DNA from: Lentinus brumalis
Lineage: Eukaryota; Basidiomycota; Agaricomycetes; Polyporales; Polyporaceae
Reading direction: 5' to 3'
Assembly (NCBI GenBank): GCA_001792895.1
Contig: MARA01000020.1
Location: 496,001-560,000 of the forward strand
Length of the DNA stretch: 64,000 nucleotides
The notes beneath the pieces were generated by a model. It made no database searches, was not told the DNA's origin, and worked only from the letters and a program-made list of their open reading frames with translations. Numbering within the stretch: position 1 is the first letter of the stretch; every line of letters begins with the position of its first letter. Positions 11,174 to 23,544 of this stretch are shown here, one piece after another. Made by a program: the position numbers and the translations under genes.

Positions 11174-13343
11174 ACACCCCTGCGATCCCCGCTACATGAG
11201 GTTCGCTACGTGGAGTGCGGGTCTGCTCTATGGAGTGGAAGGATCTACGATTGCGGCCAAATCGATGTCCCTCTTGACTGGAACAATCCCGGAATCGGCA
11301 GCATTACCCTCAACTTCACAATCTTACCAGTGAGACGACGTATCCAGCGCAAGGGTTCCATCTTCTATCATTCGGGTACGTAGTTTCCCCGGGCTATCTA
11401 GTCTATCTCATATAGTCCGTTCTCTCAGGACACGAGTACCTCGGGAGACCCTTCGATCCCGAGACTACCCTCAATCTGATGATAGACAAGCAGCTCGATA
11501 CGATATTACTAGGATACGATGTGGTGACCTGGACGCCTCGCGAGAGCGCCATCGCCGACCGGTTCGCGTGGTGCTTTTATTCCCACTCCATGCTCGCTCA
11601 CCCTCTTGGCTGACAGTGCAAGGTGCTTCGAGATTGGGGACTGGAGATATTGGTCCCAGAACCCATTTGGTGCGCACGAGAATGCGACGATTGTTTTCTA
11701 CAACACGACTTTCCGCGATGTCCTCCACCGGGAGCCGCCCTGGAACGAACACATGTCATGGTCTCAGACTCAGGGACCTGAAGACGTCAAAGACATGCTG
11801 CGCGTGCAGGAGAAGCTCATCGCGCACTGCTTGAACGCATCGCCGGACCGTGATTTGTTCAAGTACGTCGGTACTGCGGCGAGCGCGCGAGATATGGCTG
11901 CTCTTGCAGACGCGCTCGATGGGCCCGGCTCCTCATTCAACCTCTGGACGAGACACCACGGGAGTGTCTTGGCTAGTCACCTCCTGCAGAGTGAGTGTTG
12001 TCTCTGTGTAGAGGAATGGTGACCTTGCTCACGAAATATGTATCCCGTTCACTAGTGTTCCCCGAGGTACGAGACTGACTGGCGACACAGGGGCAAGCTA
12101 AACCCAGGTCACAGCGCATCGGGAAAGTAGTCATGGATGACCCAGTTGATCCGATATCGTATCAAGAGTCGGGGGCTTACAAGGTATCTCCTGTTTCGCC
12201 CACCTATTGTATACAAATGACCGTGTCTTGGCATAGCGATGGGCAGCGGACATTGCGACAGTTAACAGCACGGTCCACCACATACAGCTTCACGAAATGC
12301 GCAATGGATCGACCGGGTACATGCAATTCTACGGCCACCCTATTGCAGATCAAGTTCGCATGGACAGCATTATTCAGGTACTTACGTCGTCGAATTCGCC
12401 ACAACCATTGGGCGCTGCATTCGCTGACATAACATTGGTCAGTTCTTACATGGGGAGCTTGTTGAATGGCAGTACGTACTACCCGATTTCTCCCTGCTTT
12501 GCTGCGAATGCGGACGGACATAACAGCACGCGCGCCGAGGCCGATCACCATCTCACGACGCAGGAGAAAGAGTGGGGCTCGTGGAGAAGGGAACTCGATT
12601 CCGTTTGGTTGAGTGATCCACGGCAGTCGCATGCAAGGGGACCCAATAGCGGTCGTAGCACGACATATCGCAGCCGTTTGACGAGGTCCCTCTTGGACGG
12701 CATGCCGCTCGTCTGCGGAGACGCGCTCTACGACCACGACCCGGACATCACCATGCGCGCCGAGGCCGAAGCGTTCCTCGTTGACAGCATGCATGCCGCT
12801 CCCCTCATAGGTGAGCTCTTCTTCCTCTTACAGCTCGAGTGACGCATGACGAATGGTGTCCAGTCTCAAGCGCATTCCCGCCTCTCCGCTATCTCTGCCA
12901 CCTCTGGCCCATCCGTGCCGCCGAGCGAATGCCATTGGGCGACACGTATCGGTCGTCGAGCGAGGACACGCAGGTCCTTATCCTGCTCCGTGACCAGGAC
13001 TACTGGAACTATTTCGCGGTCTCCGAGGAACTCGCGCGCGAGCGCTGGCCCGCCGCGAGCGTTGTGGGCGGACTGCACTATGGGGTAAGTCCTGATGTTC
13101 ACGAGCGAGGTGCCGTGCGTCTGTCAGTATACGGATGCTGATGGCTCGTGTATACTTCGTGCAGGACGTCGCCTGGAATCATGACCAGTGTAGTGCGGAT
13201 ATCGTCAAGGCGCTAGTCAAGAATGGCTCGGTGAGTACTTAGTTTGGAGCCTTCGCACCTTCGTCTCGACGCTCAATCGACGAAATCGTTTTCCTCAGCT
13301 ACCTAACGGCTCGCGGCCCTGCCAGTATGATACTGAAGCGTGA
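11174..13343 (+). CDS. TAP-like alpha/beta hydrolase lacking the catalytic serine
   Basis: The family contains secreted tripeptidyl aminopeptidase-like hydrolases. From an acceptor at 11173 the exons read RYVECG, DVPLDWNNPG, KGSIFYHSG, DVVTWTPR, YVGTAASARDM, MFPERIGKVVMDD (partly a microexon), FPPLRYLCHLWP, and a tail SLPNGSRPCQYDTEA ending at 13343. Family members usually read close to NYWGFSYG at the nucleophile elbow; here the aligned stretch is NLWTRHHG, so the Ser is His. The Gly-rich oxyanion segment is also replaced by HSGGHEYLG. Reading phase can be kept through most exons, which argues for a pseudoenzyme rather than random decay, but the region 12.38-12.66 kb is poorly conserved and I could not define its splicing. 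The first exon is missing from this model. Confidence 0.7.
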
Positions 13344-13974
13344 TAGAACAGTCCAACGTACTGCTTGCTGTGCATGCCAGGTAAGTATCGGGAAACGAGA
13401 TGGCGTCATGTAGGCCCACCTGTAGTCATCGCTCGTGTATAGCACATAAAATCACAAACTCAAATGCATGTCTAAGCATCTTCATGTCATACTCGAGTCG
13501 TGCTTGAGGCTGACTACATAGCTCAAGTACTTCAGTGCGGTTATGTAGCAGTCCTCGGAGTCTACTCACTTGTGACTTGAGATGACACAGCCGCCGAAGG
13601 CCTCGCGATCACTTCATGTTCAGTAAGAAAGAGAAACCCTGCCCTCAACTTTGGACGACCGCTCGTTGACCGCATTACCTGCACATAATGATGTACGTAC
13701 CAGGGCTCCCTCATTGGAGACCCGTCCGGACAAATGCTGACCTTGAATATCTGGCGAGGTGAACCGTAAGTAGTCACCCGCTCGTTCCTTCTTTGTATGC
13801 GCCCTTGGTATCCGCTAGTCCCATTGCCAATGACTAATTCCATCCACATGTATCCAGAACTACCGGTGCATCACAAGGCTCGCAACTGAGCCCGAACCTC
13901 TTCCAGCAACTTCTGTGCCTCTGCAAGCCGACCTGATCAGCATTGCTTTTCTGCCGAGAGAAAGGCCAGAACTG
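13344..13974. other. Convergent intergenic region
   Basis: This lies between the 3' ends of the TAP-like gene and the thioredoxin-TPR gene. No gene was recognised. Confidence 0.5.
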
Positions 13975-14797
13975 TCACTTGCCTGCTTTCACTTTCCCCT
14001 CTCCGAGACCCACGGCGTTTTCTAACGCCCCTGAGCGCCCTCCAATGTCACCTTTCTTCCCTCCGCTCGCAGATGCTCCGCGACGGCCTCGTTGGCCTCC
14101 TCGTCCCCGGCCAGGATCAACGCCTCGCCCATGCGCACCCAACCCTTTGCCCACCGCTCGTCCAGCGTGGTCGCCTGATGCGCGTCCTGAATCGCTTTGG
14201 GTCGCAACTTCTGGCGCTCCTCCTTCGGAACATCGGGCGACTTGATCAGCTTGATGTACGCCAATGCGCGGTTCCCGTACAGGACCGCCGACTTGGGAGC
14301 AAGCTCGATAGCGCGCGAATAATGCTCTATTGCACGCGCGTAGTCGCCGTTCGCGAACGCCGCGTTACCCTCGGACTTGGCCTTCTCGGCGTCGGCGGGC
14401 AGAGCGGGAGCAGAGGCGTGCTTCGCGACCATGGCCGCGAGCCCGCGAGGGTCGGCGCCTTGCAACGAATCGACAGGTCCGCTCTCACGGATCACATAGA
14501 AGGTGGGCATCGCTCTGATCTGGTATTTTTGTGCGATGGCTTGAAGTTTGTCCACGTCGACCTTGAGGAAGACAGCGTTCGAATATTGCGAGGCGAGCTG
14601 CTCGTAAATAGGAGCGATAGTCTTTCAGGGGATCGACTGATTAGTGGTGATGTCGCATGATACTGTCAGATACTTGCCTTGCATGGGCCACACCATGTTG
14701 CGTAAAAGTCGACGATTATCGGTTTGTTCTGCTCTTTTGCGGCTCGCAGTGTAGAATTCCAGTGACTGACAGATTCAATAACGATAGGTTTCGACAT
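13975..14797 (-). CDS. Thioredoxin-TPR protein, copy 1
   Basis: The protein has an N-terminal thioredoxin domain with the redox motif WCGPC after VDFYAT, then KVDVDKLQ and the cis-Pro segment MPTFYVI. A linker leads to tetratricopeptide-type helices (EGNAAFANGDYARAIEHYSR, YGNRALAY). Such fusions act as redox co-chaperones in other eukaryotes; that role is inferred here. Exons are complement(13975..14621, 14678..14797), about 256 aa. The single intron has a GC donor (AAG|GCAAGT). Near the C-terminus one base must be added in a C4 run (14028-14031, plus strand); the frame then continues as GALENAVGLGEGKVKAGK, which aligns with the tail of the paralogue at the right edge of the window. As written, the frame stops about 15 residues earlier. 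Confidence 0.88.
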
Positions 14798-15079
14798 GTT
14801 CACTTATGGCTGGAAGACTGAGGGTTCTCAAGTCCGCTAGGGTTCTGAGAAGTGGTTGGTGGTACAAGGCAAGCTGTAGGTGGCTCAGGTAAGCCCAAAG
14901 CTGTACTTGTTTCCAGGACGTTCTTACCGTGACGATCAGTCACACGCACGTGGCCGCGCCCAAACCACCTTCATCTTCGCACGCTACCAATTTGGCGCAA
15001 TATACAGATTCACATTCAACATGGACGCAGACATTTCGCACTTGCGTCTTGTACAGTACGAAAAACATTGGTCGACCGC

Positions 15080-16304
15080 TCACTGGATCCAACCCCTCGC
15101 CTTGAAATCCTCCAAGGAGTCCTTGACCATCTCCTCGATGGTATGCAACTTGATGCCGAACAATTTACGGACCTTGCTAGTGTCGTAGGCCTGGAAGTAG
15201 ACCGCTGTGGCGGGGCTGAAGTCGGTGTCGCCTGCCGGCAGCTGCGGGTAGAGACGGTGCGCAACGTTCACTGTCACGATTGCGAGACAGTGAGCGGGTT
15301 GAGTATTGATTCAGGAATCAGGATTACGGGCATAGTTACTCACCGAAATCTTGCAACTTGAACACGCTCTGGCTGACGATAATGCGCTCGCCACCGGCCT
15401 CTGGGGTCTTAACAGCGAGGGCATGAGCGAGGCCTAGGTCGCGTACATCGATCCAAGACGACCTATCAGCACAAGCATCAGCAAATGCTCGCCTCGAGTC
15501 TTCTCGACCATCGAACGAAGGACTCACCCCCAGTTCAGCATATCCTTGTCATACGTGCCGGCGACAGCGGCGTCGTAGAACATGCGCATGGACTCGTTCA
15601 AATGCTCCGGCTTGTCGACCTCGTGCAAAATAGGACCGTACACGTACGACGGGTTGACGACTACTAGGTCCCATCCGACCTCACCCTTGTGGTCGTTCCA
15701 GTACTTCCACGCGGCGCGCTCCGCAAGGGCCTTGCTCGCGCAGTATTTGTCGGCGGCGGACGCGGCGGCGCCCTTGGTCTCGACCTCACGGAGGGCGCGC
15801 TCGTTCCAGTCTGCCTCGGTGAAGGTCTTGGGCACCGGCAGCTCTTCCAGGATGGAGCCGCAGGACGAGGTCACGACGATGCGCTGCACGCTGGAGCCGT
15901 GCTTCAGGGCGGAGGAGAGGATCCCGACCGTGCCCTGGACGGCGGGCACGATGAGCTCGGAGGGATCCTCGGCGTGGGTGTGGAAGGGCGATGCAGTGTG
16001 AGCAATGGCGTCGACGCCCTTTACGGCTTCATCGAAAGCGCCCTCCTGCGGATAACACTGTATGTCAGAGGCGTGGATGGTGCGAAAGGATTGGTCCGCT
16101 TACCTTGACGATATCGTTGACAATGGCGAACTCAAGCTTATCACCGTATGACTTGAAGAGCGAGCGAAGGTGATTGGCTTTGCTGTCAGAGCGAACGGTG
16201 CCGCGGACGGCGAAGCCTTGTTCAAGCAACGCCTTCACGACCCATGCGGCGACATAGCCGTTCGCGCCGGTGACGAGGACTTTCCCGGTGGAGATAGCTG
16301 GCAT
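15080..16304 (-). CDS. NAD(P)-dependent epimerase/reductase (extended SDR, GRE2-like)
   Basis: This is a soluble Rossmann-fold reductase of the dihydroflavonol reductase / yeast Gre2 type, reducing small carbonyls with NADPH; the substrate is unknown. Exons complement(15080..15270, 15344..15462, 15528..16045, 16104..16304) give 342 aa without frame problems. Visible elements are the dinucleotide-binding VTGANGYVA, the NADPH-preferring basic patch in RGTVRSDSKA, HTASPF, VTSSCGS, the catalytic YCASK, NPSYVYGP, and DVRDLGLAHALA. The start ATG lies six residues before the first beta strand (KVLVTG), as usual. It is transcribed in the same direction as the thioredoxin-TPR gene 283 bases downstream. 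Confidence 0.93.
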
Positions 16305-17320
16305 GTTGATGAGAAGGGGGGATCTGCTTAGTTGATGAGGTGCAGATTCGAGGACCCCTTCTTATAGGCGATTACGACCGCATAGCACTGCGCACATGCC
16401 CGAGCCGAAAGGACTTCTGAGTCAGTAGATGGACTGTCGATCGAGTTGTAATTGGGTCGTCGTACTTCACAAGGAATCCGACGGAAGCCGGGCTGTCGCA
16501 GTCTGTGAGAAGATTCACAAGTTTGAGGACGTGCAGCGCGGAGCTCGGTGGCCGTCTCGCGCTAGCCAGTTATGCGGTACATCCACTAGTTCCGCAAGAT
16601 ATTGGTCCGTTGGAAGTTGACGACCTGGTAGCCCGTTAATCATTTGTAGATGATCGAATGCGGGAGGTCTCTGAGGAAACGCGTCATACCACGCTCATAG
16701 TCCGACCCACGCCTATCTTTGAACCAAAGTACAATATCTGTCCGTGGAGCAATCAGTCCTCTAATGACTGCTGAAGCTAACTTTTTGTTTGTTTTGCTGA
16801 CAAGCAGCTGCAGAGTATTGCAGGGTCCGCCCTAAAGTCCGCACGTAAGGCCTATGCGCCCTTCCCTTCCAGGTGTCTAGGCGTGTACGTTAGCCTCTGC
16901 AGGACCACTGCATAATCATGGACGACCACTCAACTCACACAGACACCGTATGATGTCCTATCAACTTCATCAACGGGCCGAGAAAAGGCGGAGGAAGCGA
17001 AAACAAGCTGCACATCGTAATTTCAATGTCCCACCACGCGACACGTGTGTCGATCGCGACGAAGAAGCCGTTGGAAGATAGGTGAAATATAGAATTAGCG
17101 GCGGCATCACCCGGGATTTGCGATGGCTAGGGAGCCGCTAGGTACGCTGTACCGCAAGACACCAGCGATGGAGGTCCACACCGCGGGAGCTATCGGTGGG
17201 ATATGAGCACGGGGCACAGAGGCCAAGCCAGATGACAGTCAGTTGAGCTCCATGCAGTAAACGGAAGCGATACGCACGAATTTAGCCGAGCGGTCGGGGT
17301 TGTGTTGGTTTGTTGGCAAA
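16305..17320. other. Intergenic, no gene recognised
   Basis: This holds the promoter of the reductase gene. No coding signal was recognised in either strand. Confidence 0.5.
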
Positions 17321-17324
17321 GACG

Positions 17325-17905
17325 CTGGACGACGTTACAGGGTCTCCAAACCATCTTCATGGGACTCCACTTGACCCCCGGCTCGTCTTCATAACCGTCT
17401 ACACCATGTCTAGTCTCTCGACCCCGATTGACACCCTGACACCTTCTCCGGATGCCACAGTAAGCCAGCTTGAATTTGCGGGGACGAGACAAGGCTCACC
17501 AGTCAGTAGCTCGACTCGGAGATGGCTTGAGGCGGTCAAGGTTCCACAACGACAGCTTAGACACACCGTATTCTGGCTCCTTTATAGGCTCTTTACCACC
17601 CAGACCGACCGTCGCCCGGTAATGAGGTCCTCCAGAGGCTGCAGGCTCGCTGTGCGGCAACTTCAGGTGCGTGTATTTTTATAGGGTCTCCGGTCGGGCT
17701 CTTATCGCGTTTCCTTACGAGCCGGAGAAGAGCTAGACGTCGACTCGATACGTCCACCAAGACTCGGAGAGATCGACGCGGTTGTATGGGCAGCTCGTGG
17801 GGCTTCGCAATCACCGGGCTAGCTGCTCGACGTCCGTCTTCCGTCGTGTAAGTTACCGGGTCGGTCTTCGCGGGGTAGTGTGACTCAGCGTACGCCATGT
17901 CTGAA
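17325..17905 (-). pseudogene. Decayed duplicate of the HPM1 3' half
   Basis: Read alongside 1260-1850, this stretch aligns block by block on the same strand: a shared GACGTTACAGG start, the block around CTCCACTTGACCCC, a stretch rich in GACGAGACA, the block encoding the YRTASLQ-like region, and one around GATCGACTCGATATG (here GTCGACTCGATACG). Frames are broken by many substitutions and indels, and no SAM-binding motif or N-terminal exons are found. I infer an old partial duplication of the last HPM1 exon about 16 kb away. Confidence 0.7.
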
Positions 17906-19385
17906 GACACAGTCAGATTCCGATAGGAGATGTGAGAGGAGACGTGAAAGAAGACCAGGAGCTCGCTCGGTCTGCCCGTGTTATGTCATGGCCGATCGGG
18001 ATTCAGTCCATCGAAGGACCTCTGCGAAGGAAAAAAATAGTGTCTGTGCTGTACAAGAAAGCACGATCATGTCCAGCTTCGCGATACGCTCGCTTGGCTA
18101 CTCACTTCCTAAAAGCTTCAGACCGCCGCCAGAATGCTGGTAAGTACATCCACTGATGTCCACGGATCTTAAACTGTTTGCAGGAGACGGACACTACAGT
18201 TGGACTCAACGGGTGTGTTATTCTCCTATGCTCATCTGCACTCTAGCTTTCAATTCTCAAGATCGAGTCTTTCCTTTCGACCTCCCGGTGTCCTAGAAGC
18301 GCCTAGACGGAGTTGATGAATCCCGACCGGGATATACTCCCAATCCGTTGGAGTCATCTCAGAGTGAAATTTACAGACCTATTTATGGCGGAAGATTAGT
18401 CGCGGGCACGTTCCGTGCGGGCTCTCTGGAGCCTTCACTCAGCGGAGCCTCTGTCGCTCGGCATACAAATGTGGCAGGCTCTCTACCAGTTGACTCAGTC
18501 TTGCGAAGCTTACTCGTCTTTGCGCCAGGGTAAGTTCGTGCGTTTTTCGAAGCACATCCATCGTGCAAGAGGGGAGGAGCGGGAGCCACGGCCCACTGCC
18601 ATGAACCCGGGCTCGACTGCGGTAGCGCCCACTCGGGAGGACGCGCGATCGTCTCGAGCGGGCGACACCGTGCGGAGCTCCTTGCATTCATAGCGCATGC
18701 AAACTCTGTCTGATCCCGGAGAACTGCATAGCATGACTGACTCACACCTTGCAAAAATAGGCTGCAGAACACGAACTCGGCGCTCGCTGTAGCTTTGCAA
18801 GCGACGTGAACTGTGCAGACGCACTCACCGAATAAACAGGACGAAGTTATGCTTTGATCGGGCCGAGGCGGATACGGAGCTGCAGTCTCGGACATTGCGA
18901 GCTCAAATCTAGTTTACTACATGTCAGCGTGTTGAACAGAATCCTCTGGCGTGAGCGACAAAGTACATACTTACCTCGATGACGCCAATGCCGTGTACCG
19001 TCTGGCCGAGCGCAATCGACATACGTATCTAGTTCAGCCAGAGTGTCACATCTCTCAGTTTTGAATGCGCCGCGATCGCAAGCTGTCCCATCTGCGCATG
19101 AACGTGAGTAGCTGTCACAGTGGTGAGAATAAGACGTGATGAGTTGGTACCAGCTCCCGATTGACTCTTCTGGGACCTCCCTTCCTGCATGGGTTGCAGG
19201 TTCGGAGTTTGGGGGTTCGAAAAGCAAGGCCGACATTCACCAGTGTCGTCTGAGTACATCGAGGTCAGAAAGTAAGTAGTGGTGAGTTTCGTGTGGACGC
19301 GAACATAAAGAAGCGCCTGTTTAGGTTAGGGTTCAATTGACCCGTGCAGTACTGGTGGCAGGAGCGGTTGCCCGCTTAAGTAGTC
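17906..19385. other. About 1.5 kb without a recognised gene
   Basis: On the minus strand near 18.97-19.03 kb there is a plausible exon (SIALGQTVHGIGVIE followed by a GTAAGT donor), so part of an unknown gene may be here. I could not extend it into a chain or assign a family. Confidence 0.35.
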
Positions 19386-21270
19386 TCATACATTCTTCCG
19401 ATCCTCGAGCACTCCCCCTCCCAACTCTACGGACATCGTCACAGGCGAACCGCCCACCAGCGCCCCCTCGTCGACCTTCCACCCTGTCGCCTTCGCAGCT
19501 TCTACAAAGCTCGGGAACATCTTCGAGACGAGCTCCAACGCAACCTGGACAGCGGCAAGCTGCGTCCGGAACTCGCTCGGAGTCTCGCTCCCGCATATCC
19601 GCACCACCTCGTGCGCGTGCGCCCATGCCTTCAGGTGGTCGTGGGGGCCGTGGCCCTCCTTCAACCCGACGACCAGGCGCACAGTAGCCGCAGGCGCAGA
19701 TGCGAACCAGAGGACATACTTCTCGTCCGCGAAGGCTTCGAGGAGGGCGACGGTCTCTTCGTCAGTCAGGGTGTCGTGTCGCAAGCGCGATGGAGCGGAG
19801 AGGAAAGGGATCACGATGCCTAGACCGGTACAGGGACCTCTAATCGAGGCGAAGGGAACTCCGAGGAAGCAGCGAGCGGGGAACATCTTGTCGTGTACGA
19901 TCCAGGATGAATCTACGAAGATACGCTCACGTCTAGAGACGGCTTTGTGTGGCAGAATCTTCGCCTGCGACACTGCGTTTCCGTGCACTGAGACAAAGGT
20001 CAGAATGAAAGTATAAAGACGGAGAGAAGGGTAAGCTCACTATCGAACGAAGAGCGGTACCCCTGCCAAGCGATACTTGCTCGCTGTCTGTTGAAGGAGC
20101 GCATGGAGATGACTCGGACGGCTTTGAAGTTCGTCGCCAGATGGAAGAAGATCAGCGTGAATAGTACGGCGTACGTCTCTTGGGGTCCATGCACGTATTG
20201 TACGACTACGGTGCCGCACTACAATGAATGCATCAGTAGATGCCAAGAGTCCATGGCAGTGAGAGACGCACGAGCATGCCAAGCAGGGCAAGCACAGTCT
20301 CCTTGCTCCCATCCTTCGCGCTGAGGTCACCGACGTCTCCCGGCTTTTCGCCGGCAGTCGCGAAGTGGACTGTTAGCGCAGCCTTCGAGCCTCCTGCAAC
20401 CGCTCCGCAGATCGCACGAGAGGCGCCGCTCAAGCACAGTGCGACGATCCGGAGCGGCGAGTCGGATGTCGGAACAATGTAAGGGTATCGGGGAGCGAAC
20501 GTGATAGTCGCCAGGTATGGCGAGAGCGTGTCAAGGATGATAGCCATGTCATTGAAGATGTCCGCCAGGAGTCGGTAGGTCTTCGCTTCAGGGTACAGCG
20601 ACGTGCCGAGATAGTATCCCGCGACGATTGCTGCGATACATGATTGCAAAATAAGCGATTGACAGTGAACAATATGGGTCGCCAGCATACTCACTCGTCA
20701 GTCGGCTGAAGACGTCCTGGAGGACCGTGAGAAGGATGGCGTTCGTCGCAGAGGCGGACGCATTTCCGACGCCGTGAGCTGTCAAGGGCAGTCCTATCAG
20801 CTCAAATTGCATCGCAAAAAAATGTTACTTGCCTTGAAGCACCGCTCTGGAGGCGAAGAGCGACGCAAGTGAGCTGCAGAAGGCCTGCAACGCATTCCAT
20901 ATCTGATACCTGTGGTGAAGATTCATGGAAAATCCAACGACGAAGGAGCAGCGTCATACTGCAGATAATCTAAGAGCTGCTTCAGCATGAGTACTCAAGC
21001 TGAGAGAAATATTGTTTACCATCGGAGACCGTGGCAGGATAGCCTTCCGGAAGGAACACGTCGCTCAATAGCTGGCGCCAACCGTGCGCGGCGGTCTGAT
21101 CGGGACACGCGTCAGTTCAGTACATGGTCTACGGACAAGTGTAATCAAGGGTTCCGTACCTTCTTCGGCAAGCCCAACTGCTTTGAGTGGCGTTCAAGAC
21201 CACTGCGATATAATGCGGTGACATGGCCGGACCCATCCTTCTCGCGGATAACAAAACCACTCCGGGACAT
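19386..21270 (-). CDS. RUS1 / DUF647 family protein
   Basis: This family (root UV-B sensitive in plants, C16orf58 in animals) is membrane-associated with unresolved biochemistry. Eight exons chain cleanly: 21270-21160, 21095-21020, 20969-20960, 20909-20833, 20778-20695, 20630-20272, 20218-20041 and 19987-19386, for 498 aa. Family landmarks are DVFLPEGYP, DYLQYQIWNALQAF, GVGNASASATNAILL, IVAGYYLGTSLYPEAKTYRLLADI, NDMAIILDTLSP, GASRAICG and LATNFKAVR. Exon 3 is only 10 nt, and the intron after exon 4 uses a GC donor (AAG|GCAAGT). The start is set by MSRSGFVIRE before DGSGHVTALY. No frame damage is seen. Confidence 0.92.
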
Positions 21271-21686
21271 GATCCGACCCTGCTCCCGCTGCAGCACCTA
21301 TACAGACCTTCAGCCTTCCAGTAACACTGACGTAAGTGTCGTGTTTCTGTCTTGCTGCGTGTAGAGTGCTAGTAACGCCAACAGAGGTGGTAACCTAGCA
21401 GGACATGGACGTCTAGAGGAAGAGCAGGTTCGGGCGCTTCTGAACCGAGCTGCCAAGTTCGGCTTAGCGCCGCAACTTCGCCTCGTGTGGCGTTCCACTC
21501 AGGCGACATTGTCCTTTCGTACCACCATCAACTCAGGTCAGGAACTCCGGTCTTCTACTTCTACGGCATCTCATACTGGATTTCTAAGACACGTCAGGAT
21601 TTCGAGTGAACATACGTACATACGTGTTGCACTTCGTTCGAACTTGCCAGCCGCGGAGATCAAATTCGAATAAGCACTCGACTCGG
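21271..21686. promoter_or_regulatory. Divergent region between the RUS1 and kinase genes
   Basis: Both neighbours are transcribed outward, so two promoters are expected here. No named motif was recognised. This is also about where the left arm of the inverted duplication ends. Confidence 0.4.
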
Positions 21687-22660
21687 ATGGCCACGGTGTC
21701 AGCTCAAATAGAATCGTGCGTGATTGACTGATACCAATGGCTTTGTCTACTTGGACTTACGTCGCTGACAGATGCTCCCAATCTGAAGTCGGCTACTCGA
21801 TTTTTGATCCACCACAAGACGCCATAGACCAGGTCCTACCACTTCTCGTACACGAACGACAGCTCAAGGTTCTCGGACATGCCATGTTTGCGAGCAATCT
21901 CTTCTACGACTTGGGAGACGGCCGCATTGTCAAGACTGGTATGAACACCTCCGTCGAGGAGGCAAAAGCAATGGTCTTCGTCCGGAAGTACACATCCATC
22001 CCTGTTCCCGAAGTCTACATGGTCTTCCAACACGGCGGCGCTACACACATAGTCATGGAGCTCATCGATGGCGTGGCGCTACGCGAGGCAGCTGAGCTAG
22101 AGCCAGATGGAATGACCAGCAGCGGCCATGGTCTCGTCACCGATCAGGATCTGGCGAGCATCATGCAGCAGCTCAGAGACTACATCCGTGAACTACGAGA
22201 GCTGGGCCGTCGGTACCCACCCACTCAGCCGCACTTCGGGTCTTGGCCAGATGGTCCGTTTCGCAACTCATACTTCGCTTCTGCGCCCCCGGAAACAGCA
22301 TTCGAATCCGTTGACGCGTTCCATGCCTACTTTCTCGATCGCCTTCGTCCGCTGAGCAGGGAAAAGGCCACCTACGACCAACTCGTCATCGCTCGAAGTC
22401 AGAGTCAGGAGAGCGAGCCGGTCCTGACACACGGCGACCTTGCGCCTCGCAACATACTCGTGAAGAACGGTTGTATTGTCGGCGTGGTCGACTGGGAGAC
22501 CTTCGGGTGGTATCCGGGCTTTTGGGAGTATATGGGTATCGGGAACGAAGGCTCCAGTGATCGAGTATATCAGGCCATCGAGGACGTCTTCGGGATGACC
22601 TCGTTCGTATGTGAGACGTATCAGTTTGTTCACGCATGTCTAACCCTACCTTACTATTGA
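21687..22660 (+). CDS. APH-like kinase, left copy
   Basis: This belongs to the aminoglycoside-phosphotransferase/choline-kinase-like superfamily, many members of which in fungi have unknown substrates. Exons 21687..21715 and 21772..22660 give 305 aa. The tiny first exon (MATVSAQIES) is chosen because the mirrored gene at 44 kb has an equivalent short exon ending at the same GTGCGT donor. Visible motifs are the nucleotide-binding strand DGRIVKTG, IPVPEVYMVF, the hinge HIVMELIDG, the catalytic loop HGDLAPRNILV (Asp and Asn present) and the metal-binding VVDWETFGWYP. All are intact, so activity is plausible. It diverges from nothing on its left and is convergent with the family X gene at 22.8 kb. 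Confidence 0.85.
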
Positions 22661-22800
22661 ACAGTACTTCAGCTCATGCGCCGTGTGGCCGCCCTCTTCG
22701 GAATACATAATTTCGATTGCAAGATATATACGCTGGTAGTATTGATACACTGACTGGGAACAGCATACGGCGACGGATCCGAAAGGCGCAAAGAACATCC

Positions 22801-23406
22801 TCAAGCACGTCCGGCGCGTGCGCGGCGAGCGAACCAATCATCCCACACTGCGAGATACGCGAGGTCAGTGATCTACTGAATATGAATCGAGACTCCAACA
22901 CATACGGTGACTGGCGTCTGCAATTGCCTTGGACCACTGGGCCTGGTTGATGACTCTGTTCTCGTAGAGCTTGCCGAGGAGGGCTAGGATCCAGTGTTGA
23001 CAGTTCCACTGACCGTCAGGCTTCGCCACACCGACCTCCCACGCAATCGCCTCGATCTTCCTCCGGGTAGCGGAGTTCATGACACCTAAAGACGTCTTCC
23101 TCGCCTGGTACGTGGCGAGCCCGGCAGTCTTGGTTTGAGGGCCCCAGTATACGTACCGCCAAGGGAGGTGCCGGTCGTACGGAGTGTTCTCGGCCGTGAC
23201 GTGAATATGCTTCCAACCACCATTACTGACTTGCCACGCTAGACTCCAGTGAAGGTCGCGAGGGCTTGTGGTCCCCCTCTAGGCCCGTACACGAATAGGA
23301 CGACCTCCTGATCGACTTCAATGTCCCTCGCGAGGTGATCATTGTTGAGAGGGGGGAGGATAGTGAGACCACGCCTGCCTTGTTCGGGTAGATATTCGGG
23401 AGCCAT
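22801..23406 (-). CDS. Family X protein, type b, left copy (possible permuted papain-like fold)
   Basis: I do not recognise a named family. Exons complement(22801..22847, 22906..23406) give about 182 aa. Residues include PEQGRRGL near the start, DLHWSLAW, GGWKHIHV, WRYVYWGP, then a helix RRKIEAIAWEVG and WNCQHWILALL. The His in HWSL, the His pair about 15 residues later and the Cys in NCQ are present. A base is missing in a C5 run at 23273-23277 (plus strand): exon 1 is 501 nt, whereas the type b copy at 37.5 kb has 502 nt, and both have a 47-nt last exon. Adding one base joins the two halves in frame. It lies downstream of a promoter module shared with two other copies. Confidence 0.75.
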
Positions 23407-23544
23407 CGCGGTGAACGTCTTGGACTAAGAGGTGAGTTTACAAGACCTGATGATGAATGGATGGAAGACGTACGGTGTTGTTGACCTCGGGGAGTAATCG
23501 CGGTTCAAGTGTGCGAAGGGAATGAAGTCAGAGTACCTTGGAGA

